NCBI GenBank assembly: GCA_965112735.1
Contig: OZ218956.1
Span: 3,472,001-3,536,000, forward strand
From: Phaeosaccion multiseriatum
Taxonomy: Eukaryota > Ochrophyta, other classes
Length of the DNA stretch: 64,000 nucleotides
Reading direction: 5' to 3'
A program made the position numbers and the translations under genes. The notes under the pieces are model-generated. The model saw only the letters and a list, made by a program, of their open reading frames with translations. It was not told the DNA's origin and made no database searches. Shown here one piece after another: positions 1 through 11,157 of the stretch (the first letter of the stretch is position 1; every line of letters starts with the position of its first letter).

Positions 1-937
1 AAATCATCGGAGCAAAGCTCTTTCAGCACACTCACGTGGTGCTTGTTCTTCGCTGCAGATTTTTACACCGTCACATCCCGGGGACAGCCCATGTGATGGA
101 GGGCCTTGCACATGCTCACACCTCCAGACTGAATAGCGGCTCTGAGCGTCTCGACTGTAAGCTCGTAGCCGTGCCTCCTGGCCCAATACACTCGCTCGAT
201 GGATGCCACTACACTCGTTTGGCTCGTCTCGGCTCGGTGCGCAACAATGTAGTAGTCCCGCCACTCCTTGCACACCGTCGCGACGAAAGCGTACTCCCCA
301 GGCCCAACGAGCTCCATCACCTTTCCGTACACCTCTTCGATACCAACGGCCTCTGCACAGCTAGATCCATCGCCGGCCAGAAGGGCAGGTGGTCGGCCAG
401 GGGCTGTGCGACCAAGCCCAGGAGCAGCAGTTTCTGCCTCTCCTCCTGAGGCCGCCCGTCGCCGCTTGGTACCACCTCTTCTCCCTCCCACTTCTCCCTC
501 CTCGTCACCTGCCTCATCAGGGTTGATTGGGTCCCTTCTTTCGGGGCTTCCCGATGCCTCCAATCGTAGGCGGAGGAGGAGGAGCTCCTTCTCTCTTTCA
601 AAATCCTTCTCCTTCGCCTTCTCGTCGAAGAGCTTGGCCTCCTTCTCTCTCTCAAAGGCCCTCTCTTTCGCCTCCTCGTCCCTCTTGTGAGCCATCTCCT
701 TCGCTTTCTCGTCTCTCTCATAAGCCTCCCTCTCCCTTTCTCTTCTCCCTTTCTCCTCTTGTAGTTGCAGCTTCTCCGTCCTCAAGGCCTGGAGGTGCAT
801 CAGCAGCTCCTCCCTGCTTCCCCCACTCGCACATGACAGGGTCAATCCCCCAAGTAGCTGCCCTCCCCGCGCAGAGCCCTTTTGACCTCCTCCTCCTCGC
901 TCTCCACCCTCTGCAGCTTGTCCTGTAGCTCACTCAT
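1..937 (-). pseudogene. Ankyrin-like repeat family protein, decayed copy (alpha type), cut by left edge
   Basis: Reading from an ATG at 937, the N-terminus matches the intact paralogue at 11158-12537 (MSELQDK versus MTELQDK, then an acidic helix). After about 30 codons two extra G residues near 845-850 shift the frame, so the first frame stops at 842-844 and the homologous frame resumes (845 downward). That second frame encodes a Lys/Glu-rich coiled coil, a Gly/Arg linker and the conserved segment with VMELVGPGEYAF and CKEWRDYY, which resembles an F-box-like or leading repeat helix pair. It ends at a stop codon (63-65) where paralogues have Tyr-Thr; homology continues in the same frame to the window edge. 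Two independent lesions make this a pseudogene. Function of the family is not known; the later repeats look ankyrin-like and suggest protein binding. Confidence 0.8.
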
Positions 938-1204
938 AACATACAGAGTGGGAAATGCAGCCCTCAGCAGCAGGAGAATGAGGAGGAGCAACGCACGGAG
1001 TTACGCTTATCTAAGGCGCTAGACGAGCGCTTCGACTGACCCACACCAGCATGCTTGACGTGTTGGTGCTGTAATCGTTGAGGGCTCACAGCTGTTTTCA
1101 AATCTGCTCGAAGCACCCCCTTTTCATTTTTTAGAAGTCAATATCGGTCAGCTTGACGGGATCCTTTGATGATTGGACACCTCCGCCTCTCCTCAACCTC
1201 CAAG

Positions 1205-2690
1205 ATGCAAGGCATCCAGGCGAGCATCGCAGCAGTGAGCAGGAAGGAAGACGCACTAGAGAAGGCCTTGAGTGGGCAGGGCACGTACCTGGGGCTGAGC
1301 TTGGGAGGAGCAGCACCAGCAGCACATGAGGAGGTGAGAAAAGAGCTGCTGATGCACCTCCAAGCCGTGAGGGAGAGGGAGAGAGAGGAGATAGCCTTGG
1401 AGAGAGAGAGAGAGGCCAAGCTATTGGACGAAGAGATGAAAAAGAAGGATCACAAAAGGAAGGAGAGGGCGAAGGAGAAGGCACAAGAGGAAGGAGAGGG
1501 CGAAGGAGAAGGCTTACGAGAGGGAAGAGAAGGCGAGGGAGAAGGCTCACGAGAGGGAACAGAAGGCGAAAGAGAGGGTCTTGGAGAGAGAGAAGGAGCT
1601 ACTCCTCCTCCGCCTCGAAGTACAACCATCAGCTGCCTCTACGAGCCGCAGCCTTGATGGCAGAGGAGAGGAGGGCAACGTGGTGGGCGAAAGAAGGGGG
1701 GGCACCAAGCGAAAGCGGGGGCCCTTAGGAGGGGAGGGTGGAGATGGCGGACGCGCTGCCCCTGCACACGAAGGGCGTGCGTCCTGTCACCGAGCGTCCC
1801 CTGCTGGCTCGGATGGCTGTGCATATGCCCTTGGTATGAAGGAGGTTTATGGACAGGTGATGGAGCTCGTGGGGCAGGGGGAGTATGCTTTCGTCGCGAC
1901 GGTGTGCAAGGAGTGGAGGGGCTACTACATCGTTGCGCACCCAGCCAAGACGAGGCAAGCGAGTGTAGTTACATCCATTGAACGCTTGTACTGGGCCAAG
2001 AGACACGGCTACGAGCTTAGCATCAGCACTTTTAGAGCCGCTGCTCGGTATGGAGGTGTGAGCATGTGCAAGGCCCTCCAGCACATGGGCTGTCCCCGGG
2101 ATGTGACGGTGTACACATCTGCAGCGAAGAACAAGCTGCACCGCGTGAGTGTGCTCAAGTGGCTTTGCTCGGTTGACTCGAGTGTCTGCTCTGATGCTGC
2201 GATGAAGGGCAACATGTCGGTACTGAAGCTGGTTCTGTCAGATGACGTGAATGCGCCGTTCGATCACGATGTGTGGATCAATGCTGTTAAGGGAGGGCAC
2301 ATCTCTGTGCTGGAAGGTCTGCTGAATATCCCCAGGGTTAGGGCTGAGCTGGAGGGAGCGGAGGAGGGAAGTGTGTGGAGACTGGGAGCTAGGCATGCTG
2401 CTTTCTTTTCTCAACTTGACCGATTGCAGTGGCTGCATGCCAATGCACATGATGCTTGTGACTGGGATTCCTCGGTTTGCTTGACTGCGGCACTGATGGC
2501 GAACCTGACCACGCTGCAGTGGTTGCGCTCAGAAGAGGTGGGCTGTGCGTGGGATGCGAGGGCGTGTCCAGGAACCATGAGGAGATTCCAGCAGGAATGT
2601 GGTGGAGAATGGTACATGGACGAGGACGCGTTTGAGGAGGTCAAACAGTGGGTGCATACCAACGGCCACCCCTGCGACTGCGAGGACTGA
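1205..2690 (+). pseudogene. Ankyrin-like repeat family protein (beta type), single frameshift
   Basis: The likely start is ATG 1205 (MQGIQAS), which lies where the intact paralogue starts; an in-frame ATG at 1166 is an alternative. The first frame runs through a charged coiled coil and then reads out of register to a stop at 1655-1657. The homologous frame (from about 1514) continues to 2690 and carries the complete conserved C-terminal part: VMELVGQGEYAF, CKEWRGYY, then several roughly 30-residue units with LQWL and CPWD/CDWD cores, ending HPCDCED. The shift is explained by a 31-bp tandem duplication (1452-1482 and 1483-1513). Apart from this one lesion the gene is intact, so it is either a very recent pseudogene or a sequence variant. 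It faces away from the copy at 1-937. Confidence 0.8.
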
Positions 2691-3055
2691 GCAGCAGCCC
2701 AATCGAGCTTCTCAAATTGAGTTTGCGGACTCTTTTGCGTAAAACACCCTGGAGGGATGAGGGGGCGAAGGGGGGGCTCAGAAGGAGGGAGGGAGGTCCC
2801 TCTACTGGGCCAAGAGAGCAAGAGGGGAGCGGATGCAGCGGGGAAAGGAGAGCGGTGGACGGACTGCGGCAGGGCGAGGTTGAGGTGAGCCGGGCGATGG
2901 TGGGTGGGGGAGATACAGCACAGAGTAATGCTCCTATGCGGTGACATGTACATGTACATGTATTCTTGAACAAACAAAGCGATACTGTGACGAATCTTTT
3001 GGGCTGTCCTCCTTGGTGAAACCTTGCGTAAGCGTACGACTTCAGTGCGCTCGAT

Positions 3056-3170
3056 GTGCACGCACACACACGCGCACACACACACACACGCAGACACACA
3101 CACAGACACACACACACACGCACACACACACACACACACACACGCCACACATACACACACACACGAACAG
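3056..3170. repeat. CA/CG-interrupted dinucleotide microsatellite
   Basis: About 115 bases of almost pure CA repeats with occasional CG and GA interruptions. Long His-Thr frames on it are artefacts. Confidence 0.9.
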
Positions 3171-3794
3171 CACACACATCACCAACTGCTTGCGGTACCG
3201 GCTCCGGCTCCTTGCTCTCCTCCACCCCCCCCCCCCTGAGGCCCACCTCTAGCTGCTGCTGGTGCTGCTGCGGTGCTGCGAGGAAGAAGAGCCACCACAC
3301 AGCCCCAGCGCCTCTGAGAACGCAGCTGTGTACATGTGGCACAGAGACAGAGAGAGAGAGAGTCCAACGCCACGCGGAAGCTTGATGAAAATATGTTGAC
3401 ATTGATGCATCATTGTCTATAGCCCAAGCGAGGTACCACCGGAGAGCGGCACTGCATAGTCTACACAAACGCGCGAAGAGAGGTCTGTAAGCGGCCGTAA
3501 GTGGCCCTGCACTTGGGCCTCTTCCATCACGGTGCTGTAGACGGCCTCGGGGTATAGCCCCTCAGCCTCTTGAGACGGGGACCTTGCCCATACTCCCCCG
3601 CTCGGCCATCACCTCGTCGTCCATGGTGGTCACAATGCCTGCAGACCGTACACGCTCCACTCACCGAAAGCCGAAAGTCCAGCCCTCGGCAGTGCAGGAA
3701 GCCCAGCCCTCGGCAGACATCGCTCCCCCCTCGGGAGAGTTTCCCTCTGCTCGATTCCAACTGAGTGCCAGGGCGATCGAGCCCCTCGCAGACA

Positions 3795-3905
3795 GAGGAC
3801 AGAGTCTGCTTACACCAGTGCAAGGGCCACAGAGATACGTGCTCGTAGCCAGCGAGTCAGGGTGGGGAGGGAGAGGCAGGTCGGAGGCCTCTCGTCGTCT
3901 CGCGA
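3795..3905 (-). repeat. Degenerate dispersed repeat, copy 1
   Basis: On the minus strand this segment reads with conceptual peptide similarity (TRWLRARISVAL) to plus-strand 13990-14090 (TGWVRARITVAL), with matching flanks (GACGA-GGCCT-GACC type words upstream). The two look like remnants of one dispersed repeat. Extent and nature are uncertain. Confidence 0.4.
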
Positions 3906-4452
3906 AAATAGGACGCCAGGTGCCGAATGGAGGGGTTGGGTCGGCACCCAAGCGCTCCGTTGATCCCCCAAGAAGATCAATGGTGTGAAGGAGGCCTTCC
4001 TGCCGGGCAGGCAGCTTCGTACTCTTCTCCACAGAAAAAGAAAAGCCCCCTTGGCTTTGGAGTCATTCCGTAGGCTTCTCCTCCGCCCGCCCTCCCCCAC
4101 GACCGTGGCCCATCACTCTCCTGAAGGCTTTTGTCGTAGGCCGAGCTGTGGAGCGGACCACAGGGGGCCCAGGTGAGCATATCGTAGCGGGGGCCTTCGA
4201 GACGGCCATAAACGGAGCAAGCTCCTCGACCCATTGATCTCAGATACATCGGGAAATGGAAAGAGAGAACTGGTCCATGGGACGTATCACGTGCCGAAAG
4301 CCCCACCAACGACACAAGTGTACGACAACCTGCCCTTCCTCACTCCCAAGCATTCCCCAGCCTCGCCCCGCTTTAGTTGTCCTGTTGCAGCGGGCGAAAA
4401 GAGGGCACTGCCTCCCTTCGCCGGACATGCTCATCTTTGTGTGTCCCTCACC

Positions 4453-5151
4453 TCACGGCAGCGAAAGCCTGCTGTAGTCGGCCTGAATCGTGCCATCCTT
4501 CGCCGGCCCAACCACGTGCCACCGCAGCGAGAACTGTGAGTCGCTGTGCACATCCATGCGGCCCCGGTACATGTCTTCAACGCACAGGTGATCAAAGGAG
4601 GCAGACGCAAGCACACGTGGACTATTGGCACTGCTGCTGTTGCCTCCTCCGTCGCCATTACCACCACCATCATTGACACCCGCTCCCTCTGCTTCTTGTT
4701 GCGACTGTAGCTGGAGCTGCAGATCGTGAAAGAAGCGAAGCTCCTGGGGCTTGCTTGGATTGTCCATGAAGAAGACACGGACTGGCAGAGTGTTACAGTC
4801 ATAAACGAGCCTGCTTCCCACCGCCGCCAGCCGCCCGCCCCCTGTTAGCTGGAGGGAGCCCTCCTCCTCATACAGCAGCTTCCCACTGCTACTGCTGCTA
4901 CCGCTGGTGTCCACGCATCTGAAGCCAGCTGTGCCTGTCCAAACTCCCGCCTCCCCGCCGCCGCCTGCGTAGTCAATGACTTTGGAGAGTTTCCATTTGC
5001 CCAGCAAGTACCCCCGCACCCCTGCCGCGGTGGACAGAGAGTGCGTCAGCGAAGTGACGCCAGCTGCACCCCGCATTAAGAGAAAGCTACTTGCTCCCTT
5101 AACGAGAGCAAGCGAAACGACCGCAACAAGACGCAGCAGCGCCACGTGCAT
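4453..5151 (-). CDS. DUF6314-like protein with N-terminal signal sequence
   Basis: Single-exon gene of 232 residues from the ATG at 5151; an upstream in-frame ATG at 5220 would add 23 residues, but the later one starts directly with a hydrophobic signal-like segment (MHVALLRLVAVVSLALV, then GASSF). The Ala-Ser-Ser-Phe junction could be a plastid bipartite leader or a simple secretory signal. The mature part shows the pattern I associate with the DUF6314 family: G-x-W-x-L-x-R/K near the start, a YEEEG-x-L strand, an F-x-D strand, FHDL, a CxxDxYxG motif (CVEDMYRGR) and a closing WHVVGPxKDGxIxxxYxR strand. The family is a small lipocalin/calycin-like beta fold of unknown reaction. A Gly/Asn-rich loop is inserted before the CxxD motif. 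It is divergent to the FMO-like gene, about 500 bp away. Confidence 0.75.
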   Translation of the reverse strand: MHVALLRLVAVVSLALVKGASSFLLMRGAAGVTSLTHSLSTAAGVRGYLLGKWKLSKVIDYAGGGGEAGVWTGTAGFRCVDTSGSSSSSGKLLYEEEGSLQLTGGGRLAAVGSRLVYDCNTLPVRVFFMDNPSKPQELRFFHDLQLQLQSQQEAEGAGVNDGGGNGDGGGNSSSANSPRVLASASFDHLCVEDMYRGRMDVHSDSQFSLRWHVVGPAKDGTIQADYSRLSLP

Positions 5152-5653
5152 AAGAAAACGCTCGTGGAGCGACGATACAGCGGCAAGTGAACCACAGGGA
5201 GGAAAGAGGGGGATGTACAATTGTACAATTGTACAAGGCCGGGGAGGGAAGATAGGCTTGAGGAAAGAGGGGAGGGAAAGAGCAGCGATGCCTAAAAGTA
5301 ATATTTTTAAATCTTCTCCCCCCCCCCCCCCTATTAGGAAGAGACCTTCCAGGTTCTATCGGAAAGATGCACGCAGTATGGAGCAGCCATCATCACCATC
5401 TCCACTCATCAGGTTGGTTTAATGAAGGACAGAGAAGAAGAGGGTCGTTTTTCTCTCATCTCTCCCTGCCTAACACCATGATGCACACGCACTGCTCCCC
5501 GGCAGTACGACCGAGGAGAATACAGAGCGAAGCTCCGTCATTGCGATCGAGGAAAATGCAGAGCGAATCTCCTTCGTTGCCGGAGAAGCGTGTCGCCGTC
5601 GGGGGCGAGACGGCGGGGGTGGCCCTGCGAGACTGCAGAGCAAAGATGCGTCG

Positions 5654-8600
5654 GTGCTGGAGAAGAAGCGCGTGGCAGTAGTCGGGGGCGGGCCCAGTGG
5701 GCTGATCAGCGCACACGCTTGTTTGGAAGCAGGCTTGCAGCCCACAGTTTTTGAGCAGAGCGCCACGGGGGGGGGGCTGTGGAAGACGAGGGAGAGGGGA
5801 GGCCTAACATGGCCTACCCTCCGGACCAATCTCTCCAAGTTCACTTGCGCCTTCAGCGACGCTCCATGGCCCCCTTGTGCGCCCCTCTTTCCTTCCTCAG
5901 CTGAGATGGCCAGCTACCTGCAGGACTTTTCACTCACTCGGTCCTTGGACACGTGTGCGCGATTCGGCCTCAAAGTGACGAGTGTTCGGGCCTCTTCTTC
6001 TTCTGGACGCAAGGGATGGGTGGTAAAGAGCTGCTCCACCCCAGTCAAGAAGGATAGTACGAGCACCAGCGCCAGCAGCAGAAGGGTTGTGGCAGAGGCG
6101 AGCACGGGAGGAGAGGAGAGGAAGGAGGAGGGAAAGGAGGAGGAGCAGGAAGAGGGAGGGGAGAGGGAGGAGCAGGAGTTTTTCGACTTCTGCATCATCG
6201 CCACCGGTGCTCTCGCCAAGCCCGACTACCCCTTGGACCGAGGCATCTTTGACGCCACCGCGGCTCGTGTCCGAACCATTCAGGCGTGCGACTACAAGGG
6301 GCCAGAGCAACACAAGGTACGATTAGTCGGAGAAGTACCCCCCTATCATACACTCTACCACCCTCCTCCTACACTCGGGGTCAATTTTGTCTCAATCAAA
6401 CGTTGTGAGTTTCGATCAGGACACTGTTGGCTCTGCCACTCCTCCTTTTATTCCTCTTCCCAAGTATGAGAACGGCCCTTATTTTTTGAGAAGCTTGCTT
6501 TGTGGTACCTATCTTCATTCGACTCCCTGCTGTATCCCTGGTGTCTCCCTACTGTCGCGCGCCAGGGCAGGAGGGTGCTGGTGGTTGGCAACAGCTTCAG
6601 CGGAGCCGACATCGCCGCGGAAGTGGCAGAGGGGGGGGCAGAGTCGTGTGTGAGTGCTGTGGGGGGCACGCGGCAGTGGTTTGTACCACGGATGGTCGCT
6701 GGTGCTTCAGTGTCAGCATCACCACAGCCTGAGACACCATCTTTCTCGTCATCACCACCACCACCACCACCGACACCGCCGAGCAGGAAAGGAGTCATGC
6801 TGCCTGTTGACTTGCGCCTCTACTCGCGAGAGACTGCTGCCGTCTCCGTAGTCCACGGGTGCGTAAGAAGCTTCGAAGGTGTCGTGCACTCAATCGCTCC
6901 TATCGCTCCTGTGGCGTCATTGTCCCCGACACATCCTCACCATGAATTTCATCATCGCATCGATCATTGCCTGCCTCCTTCTCTTCATCTGACCTGCCGC
7001 TTTCAGCCCACACGCGATCCTTGTAGACGACCACTCAGAGTACCCTGCTTTTACGTTTGCTTCTTGCCTCCCTCTCTCTCTCCCTCTTGCCTTCTTGGCT
7101 GTGCAGTGCCGACAAAGCCGCCCGGAACAGATCCGCCAATGCTCGCCTGGAAAGGCTCGTAGGGCAGCCCGGCGACAGCCACCCGTTGCTTCGCCGCCCC
7201 GTGGACTGCTCTCCGCCCTTCTTGGCCGTGGCGGACAAGTACCTGGCGTGTGTCAAGGTAAGGAAGGGACACTTAGTAGTGTCAGTAGCCGGTACTTTGG
7301 GAGCTGCTCTTGCTGTTGTCTGGTGCTTACTGGACTTGTGTCTATCTATCTTCCTGCTGCTTTCATGGTCTTGCATTCACTCCCCCCCCCTTCCCCTCCT
7401 TTCCATCCCCGCGCGGTGCCGTATGGGTCGTACCATGGCCGTCTGTCACAGTCTCTCTTTCTCTCTCTCTTCTGTCTCTCTCTACTTCTCTCTCTCTCTC
7501 TCTCTAACAACCCTCTCTTTCTCTTGTATCCCAGAAAGGAAGCATCGAAGTGCGCCAAAGACTTGTGGATCTTCGGCCGGACGGAACCGCCATTTTCCAA
7601 GATGGCACCACAAGAGCAGATGTGCAGGACATCATCCTCTGCACCGGCTACTCGCCCGTCGACTTGTCTACGCTGCTGGACAAGGCCACTCTCAAGACGC
7701 TCGAGTACGATCCTGGCGATCGCCTGCAACCACTGCTTCTTCATCACCAGACGATGCATCCTGATGTGAGTGGGTGGGGCAAGGCCAGGGTGGGCGGGCC
7801 GGCGAGCTAGCGAGGAGGGAAAGGAACGAGAGGGCGAGAGGCAGGGCCGTGGGGGGCAGGGTAGTGCCTTGCTGCGTGGGGTGGGGGGCGGCCAATGATT
7901 CGGTCGTACATGAGCTCTTGTGGCTCCAGGCCTTTGGTCTGCGCTAACATGTCTTCCCTTCGCTGTTTGTGGAGTCTTTCACCTCACTGGGCTGTGCCCA
8001 CTCGAATAGCTCAATGCCATTGTGCCGTGTAGTGACAGACACGCACCACCCCCCGCCCCCCTCCCGTCTTTCGCCTGTGCATGCATCTCGGATTAGTATT
8101 TGCTTCGGCCCTCGTTCGTGCTCCCCTTCCCTCCCCTGCCTTCCAATCCCGGTCATCCTATAGTACTGTGTCACACACTCCAACTAAGCAAGCTCCACCC
8201 TCCATCGCCTGCTTTTCGCGTCGCACCCCCCCCTCCCTCCTCTTGACACTGCATCACGGTGTCGTTGTCCCCCTTTCCATACATGCCTACAGATGCCCGG
8301 CCTTGCCTTCGTGGGTTGCTATCGAGGGCCCTACTTCGCCACCATGGAGCTGCAGGCCAGGTGAGGAGGCACAGAGGAGGCACAGGCTAATTCTGTCGAG
8401 AAGGGGAGGACGGCATCAAGTAGCGCGCCGAGGGCGGGTGGGACGAAGAAAGGGGCAGGAAGGGGGGGGGGTTGGCGGCGATGCTGCTGCCTTCGTCCTT
8501 GTTGTGTTACTCCACTTCCTCTGTTGCTGATATATCTGCTGATCCGCAGGACGACATTGAGCCATCTTCCTCCACATCTCACCGTTTCAGCATCTTCTCC

Positions 8601-9301
8601 CGTTTCTCGTCCTCGCTCATGTCTTTCCCTCTCTCTGTCTCCCTCCCCCCCCCCCTCTCTCTGTGTGTGTGTCTCCTGTCTGTTTGTCTGCCTGTCTCTC
8701 TGTCGGTCCGTCTGTCTCTACCCGTCTGTGTGTATGTGTGCCTTATCAGGTGGGCTGTACGTGTGTTCTTGGGCCTTGTGCCGCCTCCCACAGTGGCAGC
8801 GCTGACACTGACAGAAGCGACAGAAGCAGCAGTGGAGATGCTGATGCCGACGCGTTTTCCCGTTTAGTGTCCTGTTCATCCGCGCAGTCTTCCCTCGCTG
8901 CTGCCCGAGCACTCCGAAAGCGCTCACTTCAGCAGAGGCGGGAAGGGCGGCAAGAGGGCGGGCGGGGAGACGAAGAAGAGGAGCAAGGGGTTGTGAGGAA
9001 CGAAGTTATGAAGGTGGTAGGGAACTCCCTGACGAAGGGGAAGGGGAGGGCTCGAATGGAGCCGAGTGAGAGGCCGCCTCAGTTCCCGACAAGTTACGTT
9101 CATCTGTCGGAGGCGATAGCGGCAGAGGCGCAGCTCTGTCCCGTGGCTACCAGCGAGGAGGAGAAGAGGGGGCTGTGGAAGGGGCCGCTGCTACCTTGCC
9201 ACTACAGACTGGGGCGTCATGAGGAGCCTTGGAAGAGGGAGGAGGCACTTCGCCATTGGGCGGAGGTCCGGGCGCAGATGGCACAGCTGCAGGAGGAGTG
9301 A
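5654..9301 (+). CDS. Flavin-containing monooxygenase-like protein
   Basis: FAD- and NADPH-dependent monooxygenase of the FMO type, substrate unknown. Exons by eye: 5654-6316, 6566-6858, 7107-7257, 7535-7765, 8293-8360, a segment from 8750, and a last part ending at 9301. Exon 1 carries the FAD Rossmann motif VVGGGPSG; exon 2 the NADPH motif VVGNSFSG; exon 4 the ILCTGY segment; exon 5 FVGCYRGPYFATMELQAR, joining to WAV as in FMOs; the C-terminus has LWKGPLLPCHYRL and a final Trp. The usual FxGxxxHxxxY motif just before the NADPH site is changed (IQACDYKGPEQHK; the His is Gln or Ala). The first frame opens without an ATG, so a short upstream exon is likely, possibly with acceptor CAG at 5636-5638. 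The junction between about 8800 and 8900 changes frame and I could not place the intron. An acidic Glu-rich insert lies in exon 1. Confidence 0.8.
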
Positions 9302-9329
9302 CGTCAGTCCAGCCCAGGGCAAGGTATGA

Positions 9330-9540
9330 TACAGCAGGCCTGCCGTCTGATGGACCTGTTTCAGAGGCCTGCGTAGGGCTTGTTTTAGGGCCTCTGTAGG
9401 CCGTTTTAGAGGCCTTTGTAGGCCTTTGCAGGCCATTTAGGCTTCTGTAGGCCTCTCGAGGTCTGGGTGGACTGTCGAGCCCTCTATAGACCCTTTTAGA
9501 GGTCTCTGTTAGGCCACAGAGAGGTCAACAGAGGCCCTTC
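9330..9540. repeat. Degenerate AGGCCT-rich tandem repeat
   Basis: About 200 bases built from variants of TGTAGGCCTTT and TTTAGAGGCCT. The unit is palindromic at its core (AGGCCT). It lies just after the FMO-like stop codon. No gene is visible from 9302 to 9694. Confidence 0.7.
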
Positions 9541-9694
9541 TCCGTGAGTCAGGCGCAGAGCAGAGCAAGTTCGAAGCACCCTCTTAAAGCCTTTTGCAGT
9601 AGCGTAGCTGCAGCGACACCCTACCTTTGCATTATTATTTAAACGGTTACGATGAGTTCGTATGTACTGAATTCAAGGTCGATTGGGCTGCCGG

Positions 9695-10995
9695 TCAGTC
9701 CTCGCAGTTGCAGGGGTACCCGTTGGCATGGACCCACTGCTTGATGTCCTCCAACACGTCCTCGTGGACGAGCCATTCTAGACCACCTGCCTCCGTAGCG
9801 CTCCTGATGGTCTCTGCACATGAACCCCTGTTCCACGGACAGCCCACCTCTTCTGAGCGCAACCACTGCACAGCACATTGCAGGTTCGCCGCCACTACCG
9901 CAGTCAAGCAAACCGATGAATCCCAGTCACAAGCATCACGTGCATTGGCATGCACCCACTGCAAAGCATCAAAACGAAGGAAGATAGCAGCATGCCTAGC
10001 TCCCAGTCTCCACGCACTTCCCTCCTCCGCCCCCTCCAGCTCAGCCCTGACCCTGGGGTTATTCAGCAGACCTTCCAGCACAGAGATGTGCCCTCCCTTA
10101 ACAGCATTGATCCACACATCGTGATCGAACGGCGCATTCACGTCATCCGACAGGACCAGCTCCAGTACCGACATGTTGCCCTTCATCGCAGCATCAACCG
10201 AGCAAAGCCACTTGAGCACACTCACGCGGTGCAGCTTGTTCTTCGCTGCAGATGTGTACACCGTCACATCCCGGGGACAGCCCATGTGCTGGAGGGCCTT
10301 GCACAAGTTCGCATCTCCATACCGGGCAGCGGCTCTAAAAGTGTTGATGGGTAAGCTCGTAGCCGTGTCTCCTGGCCCAATACACTCGCTCGATGGATGC
10401 CACTACACTCGTTTGGCTCGTCTCGGCTGGGTGCGCAACAATGTAGTAGTCCCGCCACTCCTTGCACACCGTCGCGACGAAAGCATACTCCCCCTGCCCC
10501 ACGAGCTCCATCACCTGTCCATAAACTTCCTTCATATGCACAGCCATCCGAGCCAGGAGGGGACGCTCGGTGACAGGAGACACGCCCTTCGTGTGCAGAG
10601 GCAGCGCATCCGCCATCTCCACCCTCTCCTCCTAAGGGCCCCCGCTTTCGCTTGGTGCCTCCCCTTCTTTCGCCCACCACGTTGCCCTCCTCTCCTCTGC
10701 CATCAAGGCTGCGGCTCGTAGAGGCAGCTGATGGTTGTACTTCGAGGCGGAGGAGGAGTAGCTCCTTCTCTCTCTCCAAGACCCTCTCCCTCGCCTTCTC
10801 TTCCCTCTCGTGAGCCTTCTCCTCCGCCCTCTTCCTTCTTCCTTCCTCTTGTGAGCCTTCTTTTTCATCTCCTCGTCCAATAGCTTGGCCTCCCTCTCTT
10901 CCTCTCCCTCTCCCTCACGGCTTGGAGGTGCATCAGCAGCTCTTTCCTCACCTCCTCATCTGCTGCTGCTGCTCCTCCTCCCAAGCTCAGCCTTG
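9695..10995 (-). pseudogene. Ankyrin-like repeat family protein (beta type), decayed and 5'-truncated
   Basis: Closest to the copy at 1205-2690. Homology starts at LSLGG near 10994, so the first 35 or so codons are missing. It then carries several lesions: a frame change in the coiled coil (about 10820-10850), an 11-bp deletion near 10535 bounded by a TATG direct repeat, and a 1-bp insertion near 10348. An 18-bp in-frame deletion lies near 10195. The last frame is open from 10306 to the usual C-terminus (YPCNCED), stop at 9695. The 3' flank matches that of the 1205-2690 copy. A roughly 145-bp tract (10350-10495) is nearly identical to the alpha-type copy at 155-300, which suggests gene conversion. 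Confidence 0.85.
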
Positions 10996-11157
10996 TTTCG
11001 ATTCCTCCCTCCTCCTGCTGCGATGCGGTAAATTATGATCAAATTATTCCGCGTCAAAAGTACCCGCCCGTTCAGCGGGCTTTCAGCTTCCTGTCCATTA
11101 CGCTTCCTTTCCCCTCTTACCCTCCCCGCCGGCTGCAGTTCTCCATCTTTGTGTGCT

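Larger units (their letters stand above)
2691..4452. other. Non-coding stretch between the ankyrin-like copy and the DUF6314-like gene
   Basis: No reading frame here has recognisable protein character. The segment holds a CA microsatellite (3056-3170) and a degenerate segment around 3800-3905 that is similar to 13990-14090 elsewhere in the window. The first 50 bases after 2690 are the 3' flank shared with the paralogue at 9645-9695. Confidence 0.5.

Noticed and set aside
3056-3252. His/Thr-rich reading frames
   Set aside because: Direct translation of a CA microsatellite; no start context or homology.
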